From positions 110,446 to 174,445 of the forward strand of contig NZ_BANX01000014.1 of NCBI RefSeq assembly GCF_000334455.1: a DNA stretch of 64,000 nucleotides, written 5' to 3'. The stretch comes from Gordonia soli NBRC 108243 (GTDB taxonomy: Bacteria > Actinomycetota > Actinomycetes > Mycobacteriales > Mycobacteriaceae). Below, piece by piece: positions 7,919 to 19,182 of this stretch (its first letter is position 1; every line of letters starts with the position of its first letter). The position numbers were made by a program, and so were the translations under genes. The notes under the pieces are model-generated. The model made no database searches. It saw nothing but the letters and a program-made list of their open reading frames with translations, and was not told the origin of the DNA.

Positions 7919-8922
7919 GCCGCGCCGCCCTCGTTGGCGGCACCGTGCACGCCGGAACCGTCGTGAGCTCCATCGTTGTCACCGTGTCCATCGTTCTCAC
8001 CGTCGCCATAGGCGTGTAGGAACAGTTCCTCGAGGCTGGGCGGTTCGATGGTGAGGCGCCGGACGTCGAGACCGGCGAGAATGCGCGTCACCTCGCCCAA
8101 TCCGGTGTCGTCGACGGTGAAGGTGACCGACTCCCCCTGCACCGCGAGATCGTGGACGGCGATGGGGGTGGCGAGCGCCGAGGTGTCACCGACCACGGTC
8201 GCATTCACCCGTGATCGCCGCAGGTGTCGGAGCTCGGTGAGTGTGCCCGACTGCACGGTGCGGCCGGCCCGGATGATCGTGACCGTCTCGCAGAGCTGCT
8301 CGACGTCGGCGAGGATGTGGCTCGACATCAGGATCGCCGACCCGGCCGCAGCGCGCTCCCGCACGCATTCCGCGAACTGATGGTTCATCAGCGGATCGAG
8401 ACCCGACGTCGGCTCGTCGAGGATCAGCAGGTCCGTGTCGGCGCACAGGGCGGCGATCAGCGCGACCTTCTGTCGATTGCCCTTGGAGTACGTGCTCGCC
8501 CGTTTGGTCGGGTCCAACTCGAACCGTTCGACGAGTTCGGCACGTCGGGGTGCCGCCGCTGCCCGCACCCCGCGCAGCGACAGCAGCAGGTCGATGCACT
8601 CACCGCCGCTCAACGACGGCCACAGCGTGACATCGCCCGGTACGTAGGCCAGGCGGCGGTGGATGGACACGGCGTCGGCGCGCGGCTCGGCACCGAACAC
8701 CCGCACTTCCCCGGAGTCGTAGCGGTACATACCCAGCAGCACGCGGATGGTCGTCGACTTGCCTGCGCCGTTGGGACCGAGGAACCCGGCGACCTCCCCT
8801 GCCCCCACCCGGAGGTCGAGCCCGTCGAGCGCTGCGAACCGCCCGAACCTCTTGTGCAGATCGCGAACCTCGATCACCGGCGCGGCTCGCCCCTGGTCCT
8901 CGATCGCGGCGTGCTCGCTCAT
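7915..8922 (-). CDS. ABC exporter ATP-binding protein
   Basis: A 335-aa ATPase with all nucleotide-binding motifs: Walker A GPNGAGKST near residue 50, a Q-loop-like region, signature YSKGNRQKVALI (variant of LSGGQ), Walker B LLILDEPTSGLDP and the H-loop SSHIL. It ends with a C-terminal regulatory domain and a polar, Gly/Asp/His-rich tail. It overlaps tetR by 4 nt upstream and the permease by 4 nt downstream. It powers the partner permease; DrrA-like efflux ATPases are the closest class. Confidence 0.88.
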   Translation of the reverse strand: MSEHAAIEDQGRAAPVIEVRDLHKRFGRFAALDGLDLRVGAGEVAGFLGPNGAGKSTTIRVLLGMYRYDSGEVRVFGAEPRADAVSIHRRLAYVPGDVTLWPSLSGGECIDLLLSLRGVRAAAAPRRAELVERFELDPTKRASTYSKGNRQKVALIAALCADTDLLILDEPTSGLDPLMNHQFAECVRERAAAGSAILMSSHILADVEQLCETVTIIRAGRTVQSGTLTELRHLRRSRVNATVVGDTSALATPIAVHDLAVQGESVTFTVDDTGLGEVTRILAGLDVRRLTIEPPSLEELFLHAYGDGENDGHGDNDGAHDGSGVHGAANEGGAA

Positions 8923-9587
8923 CGTCGATCCTCTTGATAGGACACCACCGCGTCGAGCAGTGTCGGGTCGGTCATGATCCCGTGGACCGCCATCTCGGTC
9001 GCGGGGACGACGACGCGGTCGACATAGGCGCGCAGGATGGCGCCGACGTCGGACCAGTCGTCGGGCGGATGCATCGTGATGTCGACGAGCAAGGTGCCCA
9101 TCGAGTAGGAGACGAGATACCGGGCGCGGGCGGCCTCGTCGAGGGATGGTCGGATCGCCCCGGATGCGACACCGTCGCGGACCGTCTTCTCGACATCGAC
9201 TGCGAGATGGTCGAGGAGGTCGCGGGCCATCTGGCCACCCGCCTGGACGCTGCGGATCAGATACACGATGCGTGGGCCGTCCTCCTCGAGAACGTCCATC
9301 CGGCCCATCAATGCGCCGAGCACCGACCCGTTGGGGTCGGACGCGAGCTTGGCCGCATTCGCTTGTCGGGTGAGCGCCAGCACATGGTCGTCGCACTCTG
9401 CCCGCAGCGCTTCCTTGCTGCCGAAATGGTGGATGACCAGCCCCGGGCTCACTCCCGCCGCCTCCGCGATGGTCCGCACCGTGGCGCCGAAGCCCTCGCG
9501 AGCGAACACCTCGACGGCCACATCCCGAACCCGCGCACGCGTCGACCGATCGTCGGGCGGAGTGGATCGATCGTCGACTGAACGCAT
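8919..9587 (-). CDS. TetR-family repressor of the ABC exporter operon
   Basis: A 222-aa TetR protein. The HTH is at about residues 20-65 (FGATVRTIAEAAGVSPGLVI followed by HHFGSKEALR) and the rest is a helical ligand-binding domain. I place the start at ATG 9587, 8 nt after a consensus -10 box, rather than at the ATG at 9596, which lies inside that box. It is the first gene of a three-gene operon in which every junction is an ATGA overlap, so repressor and exporter are made together. An operator brackets the promoter. Confidence 0.85.
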   Translation of the reverse strand: MRSVDDRSTPPDDRSTRARVRDVAVEVFAREGFGATVRTIAEAAGVSPGLVIHHFGSKEALRAECDDHVLALTRQANAAKLASDPNGSVLGALMGRMDVLEEDGPRIVYLIRSVQAGGQMARDLLDHLAVDVEKTVRDGVASGAIRPSLDEAARARYLVSYSMGTLLVDITMHPPDDWSDVGAILRAYVDRVVVPATEMAVHGIMTDPTLLDAVVSYQEDRR

Positions 9588-9624
9588 ATACAACATATTA
9601 AACGCGCGTTCAGCGCTGAGTCAA
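9578..9624 (-). promoter_or_regulatory. Autoregulatory promoter/operator of the tetR-ABC operon
   Basis: On the minus strand TTGACT (9624-9619), an 18-bp spacer and TAATAT (9600-9595) form a strong promoter; ATG 9587 follows 8 nt later, implying leaderless mRNA. CTGAACGC (9578-9585) and GCGTTCAG (9606-9613) form an inverted repeat around the -10 box, and AACGCGCGTT (9601-9610) is itself a perfect palindrome in the spacer. Both fit a TetR dimer site. Confidence 0.7.
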
Positions 9625-9639
9625 CGAGTCGCCCACTCC

Positions 9640-9738
9640 GTCGACCGTGCGCGCTGATTCGTCGACCGTGCGCTCCGATTCGTCGACCGTGCGCTCCGAT
9701 TCGTTGATCGTGCGCTCCAGATCATCGACCGTGCATCT
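9640..9738 (+). repeat. 21-bp tandem repeat array (left of the DUF559 gene)
   Basis: Units start at 9640, 9661, 9682, 9703 and 9724 (last partial). Consensus is GTCGACCGTGCGCTCCGATT plus C; the two middle units are identical. The array lies between the 3' end of the DUF559 gene (9750) and the tetR promoter. The same unit in opposite orientation forms an array at 10734-10817, so the DUF559 gene is bracketed by inverted arrays. Confidence 0.85.
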
Positions 9739-9749
9739 ACCCCGACAGT

Positions 9750-10619
9750 TCAGTAGCCGCCGCGAGACTTCAGGGCCTTGTCGATCTCGACCACCACTCC
9801 GAAGGGGTTCTGCCGCAGTCGGGATCCCCGGACACGGATCATCAGCCAACCGAGATCGAACAACGCCTGGTCACGTTGCGAGTCGGCCGATTGCTGCGAT
9901 GGCGACGAATGGAACTCCTCGCCGTCGTACTCGATCCCGATCTTCAGCGCTTCGTATCCGAGGTCGATGCGCGCGAACACCACACCTCGCCGATCCCGTA
10001 CCTCGATCTGAAGGTCGGGCGTCGGGAGATCGGCTGTGAACATGAGGTAGCGGACCCAGCTCTCCGGCGGAGACTCCGACCGCGCATCCACGAGTCGCGC
10101 GAGGTCGCGAGCTTGGCGGACGTACCGAACCCGACGCTGATCATCTGCGTAATCGGCCAGCTCTCTCGGATCGATCGGAGTGGCCCGGGCCAGCATGTCG
10201 ACGTACCCGAGCGCACGCCACGGCGGACGAACTCGCAAGAGATCGAAGGCCGTACGCACGGGAGACGTCACCCGGATTCCGTCGACGACCACCACATCGG
10301 AAGCGGCGAGATCGAGGCGACGCGCGCTTGTGCTGACCGCAGCGCGCCCGGAACCAGTAGGTCCGCGGATCAACTCGACGTCGAAGTCTGCGTCATACCA
10401 GGCGGTTCCATGCACGATGCTCGCGGCGGTTCCGCCGACGACTGGTTCGCCCTGAGCAGCGCCGACCACAGCGATTATGCGTTCCCGAGCCGTGAGCAGC
10501 CGAGAGCGCGCGATCGAGTGGACTCCACGGAGACCGCGGAACGCCGCGTCGAAATCCGACGTCGCCATCTGCGACTCCAACTTCTCGCGCCGACGCACGA
10601 TACTCACGTCGGTGCTCAT
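9750..10619 (-). CDS. DUF559-type nuclease-like protein
   Basis: A 289-aa protein of a kind common in Gordonia and mycobacteria. The N-terminal 90 residues resemble AbiEi-type winged-helix/transcriptional domains. The C-terminal part (about 195-285) is DUF559-like, related to the Vsr/PD-(D/E)XK nuclease fold, with IGIEYDGEEFHSS, a conserved RD and GWLMIRVRG. No partner toxin gene is seen. The start at 10619 is uncertain; ATG 10637 and ATG 10565 are alternatives. It is flanked on both sides by inverted arrays of a 21-bp repeat, which suggests a repeat-associated module. Confidence 0.65.
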   Translation of the reverse strand: MSTDVSIVRRREKLESQMATSDFDAAFRGLRGVHSIARSRLLTARERIIAVVGAAQGEPVVGGTAASIVHGTAWYDADFDVELIRGPTGSGRAAVSTSARRLDLAASDVVVVDGIRVTSPVRTAFDLLRVRPPWRALGYVDMLARATPIDPRELADYADDQRRVRYVRQARDLARLVDARSESPPESWVRYLMFTADLPTPDLQIEVRDRRGVVFARIDLGYEALKIGIEYDGEEFHSSPSQQSADSQRDQALFDLGWLMIRVRGSRLRQNPFGVVVEIDKALKSRGGY

Positions 10620-10733
10620 GGACTCGACCACTGTCATGCGATTGTTGACGTCGAGTCGGAACATCTGGTTCCCGCCCGCACACGAAACTTGGCCGCGCTC
10701 GACGGACCACGACAGCCAGTCGAGGACGCACGA

Positions 10734-10817
10734 CGCACGATCGACGAGTTCGAGCGCACGATCGACGACCTCGAGCGCACGATCAACGCACTCGAGCGCA
10801 CGATCGACGAGCAGGCC
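10734..10817 (-). repeat. 21-bp tandem repeat array (right of the DUF559 gene)
   Basis: Four units start at 10734, 10755, 10776 and 10797, of the form CGCACGATCGACGA followed by a variable segment and GAG. This is the reverse complement of the unit in the 9640-9738 array. It lies in the 252-bp gap between the start of the DUF559 gene and serC. In one frame the array would encode a heptapeptide-like RTIDEFE series, but no supported gene covers it. Confidence 0.85.
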
Positions 10818-10859
10818 GCGCATCCAGGCCCGACGCCCGGGTGGCGGACGCCACATCCC

Positions 10860-12017
<1,158 letters not shown>

Positions 12018-12240
12018 GCGCTGCCCTCCTGATCCTTCACCGCGGGTGCGAGATCCGCGGGTCCCTCCACACTCGGTAGCCTGGAGCACAGCGGTCACAT
12101 ACGCCACTGTGTTCCCCTGGGAACCGTGCGTCACAGCCTTGTTGAACTGCGGTTTTGCCGCGTGTCCAACCGGGCGGCGGCGCGTCGAGGAAGTACTGTG
12201 ACCCCAATGCCCGCACTCGTGGTCGGAGGAGGAGGAGCAG
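12018..12240 (+). promoter_or_regulatory. serC-sepH intergenic region with sepH promoter
   Basis: TAGCCT at 12077-12082 is a plausible -10 box, implying a leader of about 150 nt. GTTCCC-CT-GGGAAC near 12111-12124 is a short palindrome. A very strong purine-rich SD, GGAGGAGGAGGAG (12225-12237), precedes ATG 12241. No gene is seen in the interval. Confidence 0.4.
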
Positions 12241-13236
12241 ATGCGTGAACTTCGCGTGGTCGGTGTAGAGGCCGACGGCAGCCATGTCATCTGCCAGGAC
12301 CCGCAGTCCGGCGACAAGTTCCGCGTCGCGGCCGACGAGCGATTGCGTGCGGCTGCCCGGGGCGACATCTCCCGTCTGGGACAGATCGAGATCGAGATGG
12401 AGAGTTCATTGCGCCCCCGCGAGATCCAGGCCCGAATCCGTGCCGGCGCCAGTGTGGCCGAGGTGGCCGCGCTCGCCGGTGTCCCGGTCGAGAAGATCGA
12501 ACGTTTCGCGCATCCGGTGCTTCTCGAGCGAACCCGCGCGACCGAACTCGCGTCTCTGTCACATCCGATCCGCGAGGACGGACCGGCCGTCGCGACGCTG
12601 GGTGAGGTGGTCACCGAAGCCCTCACCCTGCGCGGCAACAGCCCGCAGGACGCGGAATGGGACGCCTGGAAGGGCGAGGACGGCTTCTGGGTCGTCCAGA
12701 TCAGCTGGCTCGTCGGACGCAGCGACAACCATGCGCACTGGCGCTTCCACCCTGGCGCACACGGCGGTACCGCCGACCCGCTCGACGATCTCGCCGACGA
12801 GCTGACCCACCCCGAGGCCATCACACCGCATCGTCGACTCACCCCGGTCGCCGCTCCCCCGGAACTCGCCGTGCACGTGGAGACCGTCGACGACCACGAC
12901 GAGGTGACCGTCGACGCGGACTCGCTGATCGGCGCGCAGCGCGCACGACATCTGCCGCCGCAGTCCGACGAATTCGGTACCGTCGCGATCGATTTCGGCT
13001 CGCCGACCGTCGACGATTCCGCTGAGCAGGAGGTGTTCGAGACGCCCGCTCACCCGGTCCCCGACACGCGCCCGACCGTGGAGCACGCTCAGCCGGAACC
13101 GGCGGCCTCGGCCGACGCCGACACGTCTCCCGCCGAATCGCAGCCGGCCAAGAACCGTCGTCGCAAGTCCCGCAAGCCGGCCGTGCCGGCGTGGGAAGAC
13201 GTGCTGCTGGGTGTCCGCAGCAACGGGAACAGCTGA
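12241..13236 (+). CDS. sepH: Septation protein SepH (DUF3071)
   Basis: A 331-aa homologue of SepH, which in Streptomyces and mycobacteria binds FtsZ and promotes its assembly during division. The N-terminal DUF3071 domain (about 1-165) contains a helix-turn-helix (EIQARIRAGASVAEVAALAG, about 61-80). The middle is acidic and disordered. The basic C-terminus ends in KNRRRKSRKPAVPAWEDVLL, a conserved tail. A strong SD fixes the start. It follows serC as in M. tuberculosis. Confidence 0.92.
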   Translation: MRELRVVGVEADGSHVICQDPQSGDKFRVAADERLRAAARGDISRLGQIEIEMESSLRPREIQARIRAGASVAEVAALAGVPVEKIERFAHPVLLERTRATELASLSHPIREDGPAVATLGEVVTEALTLRGNSPQDAEWDAWKGEDGFWVVQISWLVGRSDNHAHWRFHPGAHGGTADPLDDLADELTHPEAITPHRRLTPVAAPPELAVHVETVDDHDEVTVDADSLIGAQRARHLPPQSDEFGTVAIDFGSPTVDDSAEQEVFETPAHPVPDTRPTVEHAQPEPAASADADTSPAESQPAKNRRRKSRKPAVPAWEDVLLGVRSNGNS

Positions 13237-13245
13237 GTCCACTCG

Positions 13246-14013
13246 ATGTCGGCTCGCGCTGTCACCCTGTGGTTGCTCGACCATCCCGATCCGGCCGGTC
13301 TGGTCCGCGCGGGCCTCACCGGCAACCTCGACGCCGCCCGTGATCTCGCCGGGCGCGTGTACCCCGACAACGTGCTCGTCCCGGTGGTCGACACGAACCT
13401 GGCCGCCGCTGTCGCTGCAACCGATCCCCACGTCTACGTGGGAGCATTCGGTCCGATCGCGGTGATCACCTGCGGACTCTTCGCGACCACCACACCGTCC
13501 GACCTGACCCGCACGGTCGCCGCACTGCACCCGACCGGCTCGACGGTCCTGCTCGTGACCGACCCGGCGAGCACCGTCGGGGCGTTCGCACGGTGGGACG
13601 AAGGCGAACTGAGGCGCTCGTTCGCCGCCACCCCGGTCAGCATCACCGAGGACATCGGGCTCCCCTACGTCTTCGAGAAGACCTACTGGGCGGGCGATCA
13701 TCCGCTGCAGTACGCGAACGGCCACGACCCCGAGCCGTTCGCGCTGCCGTTCCATCCGCAACAGCTCGCCGAGGACGCGAATCGCGACTGGGTCGGCTTC
13801 CGGTTCACCCATCCCCTCGCCCCGACCGACACCGATCCCGCGCGTATCCCGGTGACCGGCTTCGCAATCCACCCGGCCGGCTACGTTCCGCCACCGGTGC
13901 CCAACCTCGACGCCCGCACCGCGGGCCCGACGCCGGCGGCACCGCCGTCGGTTCCGGAATCAGCTCCTCACCGTGGCCGTATCGCACGCTACTTCGGCTT
14001 CGGCGGTCGCTGA
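13246..14013 (+). CDS. DUF6928-like hypothetical protein
   Basis: A 255-aa protein starting 9 nt after sepH, so probably co-transcribed. The N-terminal segment ALLDHPDP-like strand followed by DLAGRVYPDN and the VYVGAFGPIAVIT strand pattern resemble the actinobacterial DUF6928 family. The last 40 residues are Pro/Ala-rich and end in IARYFGFGGR. No signal peptide, membrane helix or catalytic motif is seen. Function unknown. Confidence 0.6.
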   Translation: MSARAVTLWLLDHPDPAGLVRAGLTGNLDAARDLAGRVYPDNVLVPVVDTNLAAAVAATDPHVYVGAFGPIAVITCGLFATTTPSDLTRTVAALHPTGSTVLLVTDPASTVGAFARWDEGELRRSFAATPVSITEDIGLPYVFEKTYWAGDHPLQYANGHDPEPFALPFHPQQLAEDANRDWVGFRFTHPLAPTDTDPARIPVTGFAIHPAGYVPPPVPNLDARTAGPTPAAPPSVPESAPHRGRIARYFGFGGR

Positions 14014-14020
14014 GACCGAC

Positions 14021-14045
14021 CTGCCGGGACACGTGTCCCCGGCAG
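14021..14045. terminator. Bidirectional hairpin between convergent genes
   Basis: CTGCCGGG (14021-14028) pairs with CCCGGCAG (14038-14045) around an inner ACACGTGT palindrome, giving an almost perfect 25-nt palindrome. It fills the whole space between the convergent DUF6928-like and DUF2537-like genes. Confidence 0.6.
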
Positions 14046-14480
14046 TCAGCGTCCCATCGTGAGCAACGCGATCGACGACCCGATCCCGGCGAGCAGCCCG
14101 ATCATCGTGCCCCACACTATCCACCGCCAGACCGGTCGATCGCGCAGGTCCCACAGGGTCCAGCCGACTCCGATGCAGACGATGCCCACCGCGCCGACCC
14201 CCACCCACTGCGCCAACTGACCGACCAGTTCGTAGACACCGACGAGCAGGAACGCGATGAACACGGCAAAGATCGCGCTCACCATCAGTCCGGTCACCCA
14301 TGGGGTCGGCTCACCCGACGGTCGGTCGAGGCCGCGGGCGACCCCCGCCCAGTCCGGCGCGGCGATCGGGAGGGACGTGCCCTCACCGGACTCGTCGATG
14401 CCGGCCGCCTCGGCCTCCCCGACATCGTCGGCCGGTGGGTGCTCGGTGGGCGGACGAGTCTGATCCCGATCCTCGGTCAC
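14046..14480 (-). CDS. DUF2537-type membrane protein
   Basis: A 144-aa protein with a polar, acidic N-terminal third and three membrane helices (about 55-80, 85-103 and 114-138). It matches the position and type of M. tuberculosis Rv0882. The GTG start at 14480 overlaps the stop of the rRNA methylase gene by 3 nt (GTGA), so the two are coupled. Function unknown. Confidence 0.7.
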   Translation of the reverse strand: MTEDRDQTRPPTEHPPADDVGEAEAAGIDESGEGTSLPIAAPDWAGVARGLDRPSGEPTPWVTGLMVSAIFAVFIAFLLVGVYELVGQLAQWVGVGAVGIVCIGVGWTLWDLRDRPVWRWIVWGTMIGLLAGIGSSIALLTMGR

Positions 14481-15331
14481 GAGATGGGCGCCTCCCGTCG
14501 CGCGCGCTCGTAGAACGCGATGGCCGCCGCGGTCGCGACGTTGAGCGAGTCTGTGCCCCGACTCATCGGGATACGGGCGCGGACGTCTCCGGCCCGCATC
14601 GCGGTCTCGGTCAGGCCTGGCCCCTCGGCGCCCACCATGAACGCGACCCGTTCTGCGTCGACCGCGTCGGCGAGGGCCACCGACCCCGGGTCCGGGGTCA
14701 GCGACACGATGCGGAAGCCATTCGAGCGGAGCGTCTCCAGATCGGCAGGCCAGGCCTCGGCGGACGCGAACGGAACGAGCAGCGCGTGGCCCATCGACAC
14801 CCGGACGCAGCGGCGGTAGAGCGGGTCGGCGCACCCGGCACCGAACACGACCGCGTCGACGCCCAGCCCCGCGGCGTTCCGGAAGATGCTGCCTATGTTC
14901 TCGTGGTCGTTGACGCCCTCGAGGACCGCCACGGTCCGCGCATCCTCGATCACCGACGCGATGTCCAGAGTCGACGGTCTGCGGGCCACGGCCAGAACCC
15001 CGCGGTTGAGGTGGAAGCCGACCACGTCGGCCATCACCTCGGCGGTGGCCCGATAGAACGGCACCCCGGCGAGGGCGGGATGGGTGAGGTCGTCGGCGAG
15101 TTCCCCGAGGCGTTTGTCGACCCCCAGGAACGCGTGGGGGGCGAATCGGGAGGCGATCATCCGCTGGGCGACGAGCACGCCCTCGGCGATCACCAGACCT
15201 TTGCCGGGGCGACCGCCGGGCAGTGCCGGCAGGTCGGGCCTGCGGTCGACCGAGTTGAGATCACGGAAGTCGTCGACGCGGTCGTCAGCGGGATCGATGA
15301 TGTCGATCACGTCGACGGCGAGGTTCGGCAC
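14477..15331 (-). CDS. SpoU/TrmH-family RNA 2'-O-methyltransferase
   Basis: A 284-aa SPOUT methylase. The C-terminal domain shows the three family motifs: NIGSIFRNAAGLG, FMVGAEGPGL and IPMSRGTDSLNVATAAAI, which form the SAM-binding knot. The N-terminal part (about 1-110) resembles the L30e-like RNA-binding domain of TrmH/TsnR-type enzymes. The start is GTG 15331; a longer frame upstream is not supported. It equals Rv0881 by position. The target nucleotide is unknown. Confidence 0.85.
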   Translation of the reverse strand: MPNLAVDVIDIIDPADDRVDDFRDLNSVDRRPDLPALPGGRPGKGLVIAEGVLVAQRMIASRFAPHAFLGVDKRLGELADDLTHPALAGVPFYRATAEVMADVVGFHLNRGVLAVARRPSTLDIASVIEDARTVAVLEGVNDHENIGSIFRNAAGLGVDAVVFGAGCADPLYRRCVRVSMGHALLVPFASAEAWPADLETLRSNGFRIVSLTPDPGSVALADAVDAERVAFMVGAEGPGLTETAMRAGDVRARIPMSRGTDSLNVATAAAIAFYERARREAPIS

Positions 15332-15404
15332 CTGAGTCAGTCTGCCAGAGGGACACCCCGGGGCGGAGTGCGGCGATGCCGGGTCGGTATGCCACCGTTG
15401 ACTG

Positions 15405-16646
15405 GTGAACACCACGCCTTCTCCGGCCGAGGGGCTGACGCTGCGGCGCGCCACCGACGCCGACTGGGACAACATCATCGCCACCGATGCGCGTGCCTTC
15501 GTGATGCGCAATCCGCTGCCCGACGCCGAGCGCGCCGACCTACGCGGCAAGGTGGACGATTCAGATGTGGTCGTCGTGTACGACGAGGCCGGTCCACCGC
15601 CGCCGCGGCTGGTCGGCGTGTCGATGTACTACCGCCTGCCGATGACGCTCCCCGGTGGCGACGTCGCCGACACCGCTGGGCTCTCGTGGGTGTCGGTCGC
15701 CGCCACGCACCGACGCCGGGGCATTCTCCGGCGGATGATCACCGAACTGTTCGATCAGTGGGAATCCGAGGGGCAGGTCTTCGGCATCCTCACCGCGAGC
15801 GAGGCGACGATCTACGAGCGGTTCGGGTTCGGGCCGGTCTGTTTCGCCCATGACGTCACGGTCGATCTCTCCCGGACCAGCATCCGACAGGAAGCCGACG
15901 CGCAGGCGACGGTCCGTTACGGCACCGCCGAGGAGGTGGCCGCGCGCATACCGGAGATCCACGACCGGTGGACCAGGACCCGCGCCGGCGCGCTCGGCCG
16001 GTCGGCTGCCTGGTGGAAGCCGATCCTCGCCGACCGCAAGTCGCAGCGCCCCTTCGGCAGCAGCGGGCTCCACTACCTGCTGCACCAGGACGGTTATGCC
16101 AGCTACCGGATCAACACCGCCACCGACCCACGGCGCGGCGACATCTCGGAGATCGTCGCCGTCACCGATGCGGCGCACACCGATCTGTGGCGGGTGCTCT
16201 CCGGCCTCGATCTGCTGCCGACGGTCACCGCGTCGATCCCGGTCGACGACGCCCTTCCGGTCAAACTCACCGACCGCCGTGCGGCACAGGTGACCGGGAT
16301 CAGCGACAAGATGTGGCTCACCATCCTGGATGTGCCTGCTGCACTGGGCAAACGGAAGTACTCCGGCGATCTCGACGTGGTGCTCGAGGTGACCGACGGG
16401 TTCCGCGGACGCGCGGGCGTCTACGACCTCTCGGTGCGGGGAGGCGGCGCGATCGTCGCTCCGTCGACAGCGGAACCGACCGTGCGCCTGGACATCTCGG
16501 TGCTGTCGAGCATCTATCTCGGCGGCATCGACGCCCGTTCGTTCGCTGCTGCCGACCGCCTGTGGACCGACTCCCCCGAGACGCTCACGGCCTTCGACCT
16601 CGCGTTCGCGACAGACCGCGCGCCGTACTCGGGCACCTTCTTCTGA
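15405..16646 (+). CDS. Eis-like GNAT acetyltransferase with SCP2-type domain
   Basis: A 413-aa protein of the Eis family: tandem GNAT folds (residues 1-290) and a C-terminal sterol-carrier-like domain ending in TFF. The first GNAT has SVAATHRRRGILRRMITELF, the acetyl-CoA-binding loop (about 100-120). Eis proteins N-acetylate aminoglycosides and other amines. The GTG start at 15405 fits the family N-terminus. Unlike the erm gene at 49.8 kb, no AT-rich WhiB7-type element lies upstream, so resistance-linked regulation is not evident. It is divergent from the SpoU gene. Confidence 0.85.
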   Translation: MNTTPSPAEGLTLRRATDADWDNIIATDARAFVMRNPLPDAERADLRGKVDDSDVVVVYDEAGPPPPRLVGVSMYYRLPMTLPGGDVADTAGLSWVSVAATHRRRGILRRMITELFDQWESEGQVFGILTASEATIYERFGFGPVCFAHDVTVDLSRTSIRQEADAQATVRYGTAEEVAARIPEIHDRWTRTRAGALGRSAAWWKPILADRKSQRPFGSSGLHYLLHQDGYASYRINTATDPRRGDISEIVAVTDAAHTDLWRVLSGLDLLPTVTASIPVDDALPVKLTDRRAAQVTGISDKMWLTILDVPAALGKRKYSGDLDVVLEVTDGFRGRAGVYDLSVRGGGAIVAPSTAEPTVRLDISVLSSIYLGGIDARSFAAADRLWTDSPETLTAFDLAFATDRAPYSGTFF

Positions 16647-16696
16647 CGGCTGTCGGGCGACTGCGCCGGGTGCGCCGGTCCGGCGCGGTCAGCCGT
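16646..16696. terminator. Nested hairpin across convergent stop codons
   Basis: The outer stem is ACGGCTG (16646-16652) with CAGCCGT (16690-16696). The inner stem is GCGCCGG (16663-16669) with CCGGCGC (16680-16686). It touches the stop codons of both the eis-like gene and the marR gene and probably terminates both. Confidence 0.5.
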
Positions 16697-17129
16697 CTGC
16701 GGCGTTGGTGATCTTCGCGAAGATCGGGAGGACGTCGGCCAATGCCTGACGCTCGTCCGCGGTGAGTTCGGCGAGTCGGTCGCTCAACCACTCCTGACGG
16801 GCGGCGCGCTCGGCGGTGATGACCTCCTCGCCCAGCGGCGCGAGTGTCACGATCGCCTGCCGTCCGTCGGTGGGGTGGGGCTCGCGCCGGATCATCCCCA
16901 AATCGGCCAGCGAGGCGATCACTCGCGTCATCGACGGCGGCTGCACCCGCTCGGCGGCCGCGAGGGCGCCGGGTGTCATGGCGCCGTCCTGATGCAGGGT
17001 GTGCAGCGCCGACAACTGGGTCAGGGAGACGACCTTGCTCGCACGCCGCAACCGCAGGCGCCGGGCGAGTCGGACGACCGCGAGCGACAGTTCCCCGGAC
17101 AAGCTGTCGTCACCGTTCGGTGCGTTCAC
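16689..17129 (-). CDS. MarR-family transcriptional regulator
   Basis: A 146-aa MarR protein (Rv0880-like by position). The winged helix covers about 40-105, with [20 protein letters not shown] as the HTH and [19 protein letters not shown] as the wing. The conserved DXR is DGR, and the C-terminal dimerisation helices follow. GTG start at 17129. The next gene upstream is the purine permease in the same direction, 86 bp away; no operator is recognised. Confidence 0.85.
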   Translation of the reverse strand: MNAPNGDDSLSGELSLAVVRLARRLRLRRASKVVSLTQLSALHTLHQDGAMTPGALAAAERVQPPSMTRVIASLADLGMIRREPHPTDGRQAIVTLAPLGEEVITAERAARQEWLSDRLAELTADERQALADVLPIFAKITNAADG

Positions 17130-17215
17130 GACGACAAGACTAGAGCAGAGTCAGCGATCGCGGGACACAGGTCAACGATCGTTCCACCGAGCGAACTCGT
17201 CGGGTCCGTCCCAGG

Positions 17216-18859
<1,644 letters not shown>

Positions 18860-18928
18860 CGAGACGGAATCCCCCTTCGACGTCGGCGGGGCCTGGGTGG
18901 CGGACACACCGAAAGCTACCCTGATGGC

Positions 18929-19177
18929 ATGTCGGACGCAGCGCACATCCCCGAACTCCCGCGTGTGGTGCGCGCTCCCGAGCCGTTGATCATCGTCGGG
19001 ATGGTCATCTGGGCGGTGGCGACCGTCGTGGTGTGGACCACCGGCTGGGGCGGCGAGCGGACCGGGTGGGTGTGCGTCGTCGGGCTCGCCGTCGGAATCC
19101 TCGGCACCACCATCGTGCTGGTGCAGCGGGCCGGGGTGCGCCGCGGGGACCGCGGCGCCCAGCAGGGTCTGGACTGA
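18929..19177 (+). CDS. DUF2530 small membrane protein
   Basis: An 82-aa protein with two membrane helices (about 20-38 and 45-65) and a basic tail, matching the DUF2530 protein Rv0879c in position and form. TACCCT at 18917-18922 is 6 nt before ATG 18929, so the message is probably leaderless. It is divergent from the purine permease. Function unknown. Confidence 0.75.
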   Translation: MSDAAHIPELPRVVRAPEPLIIVGMVIWAVATVVVWTTGWGGERTGWVCVVGLAVGILGTTIVLVQRAGVRRGDRGAQQGLD

Positions 19178-19182
19178 GCGGC

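Noticed and set aside
15405..16646. WhiB7-type promoter before the eis-like gene
   Set aside because: WhiB7 controls eis in M. tuberculosis, but no AT-rich block or matching -10/-35 pair lies before 15405.
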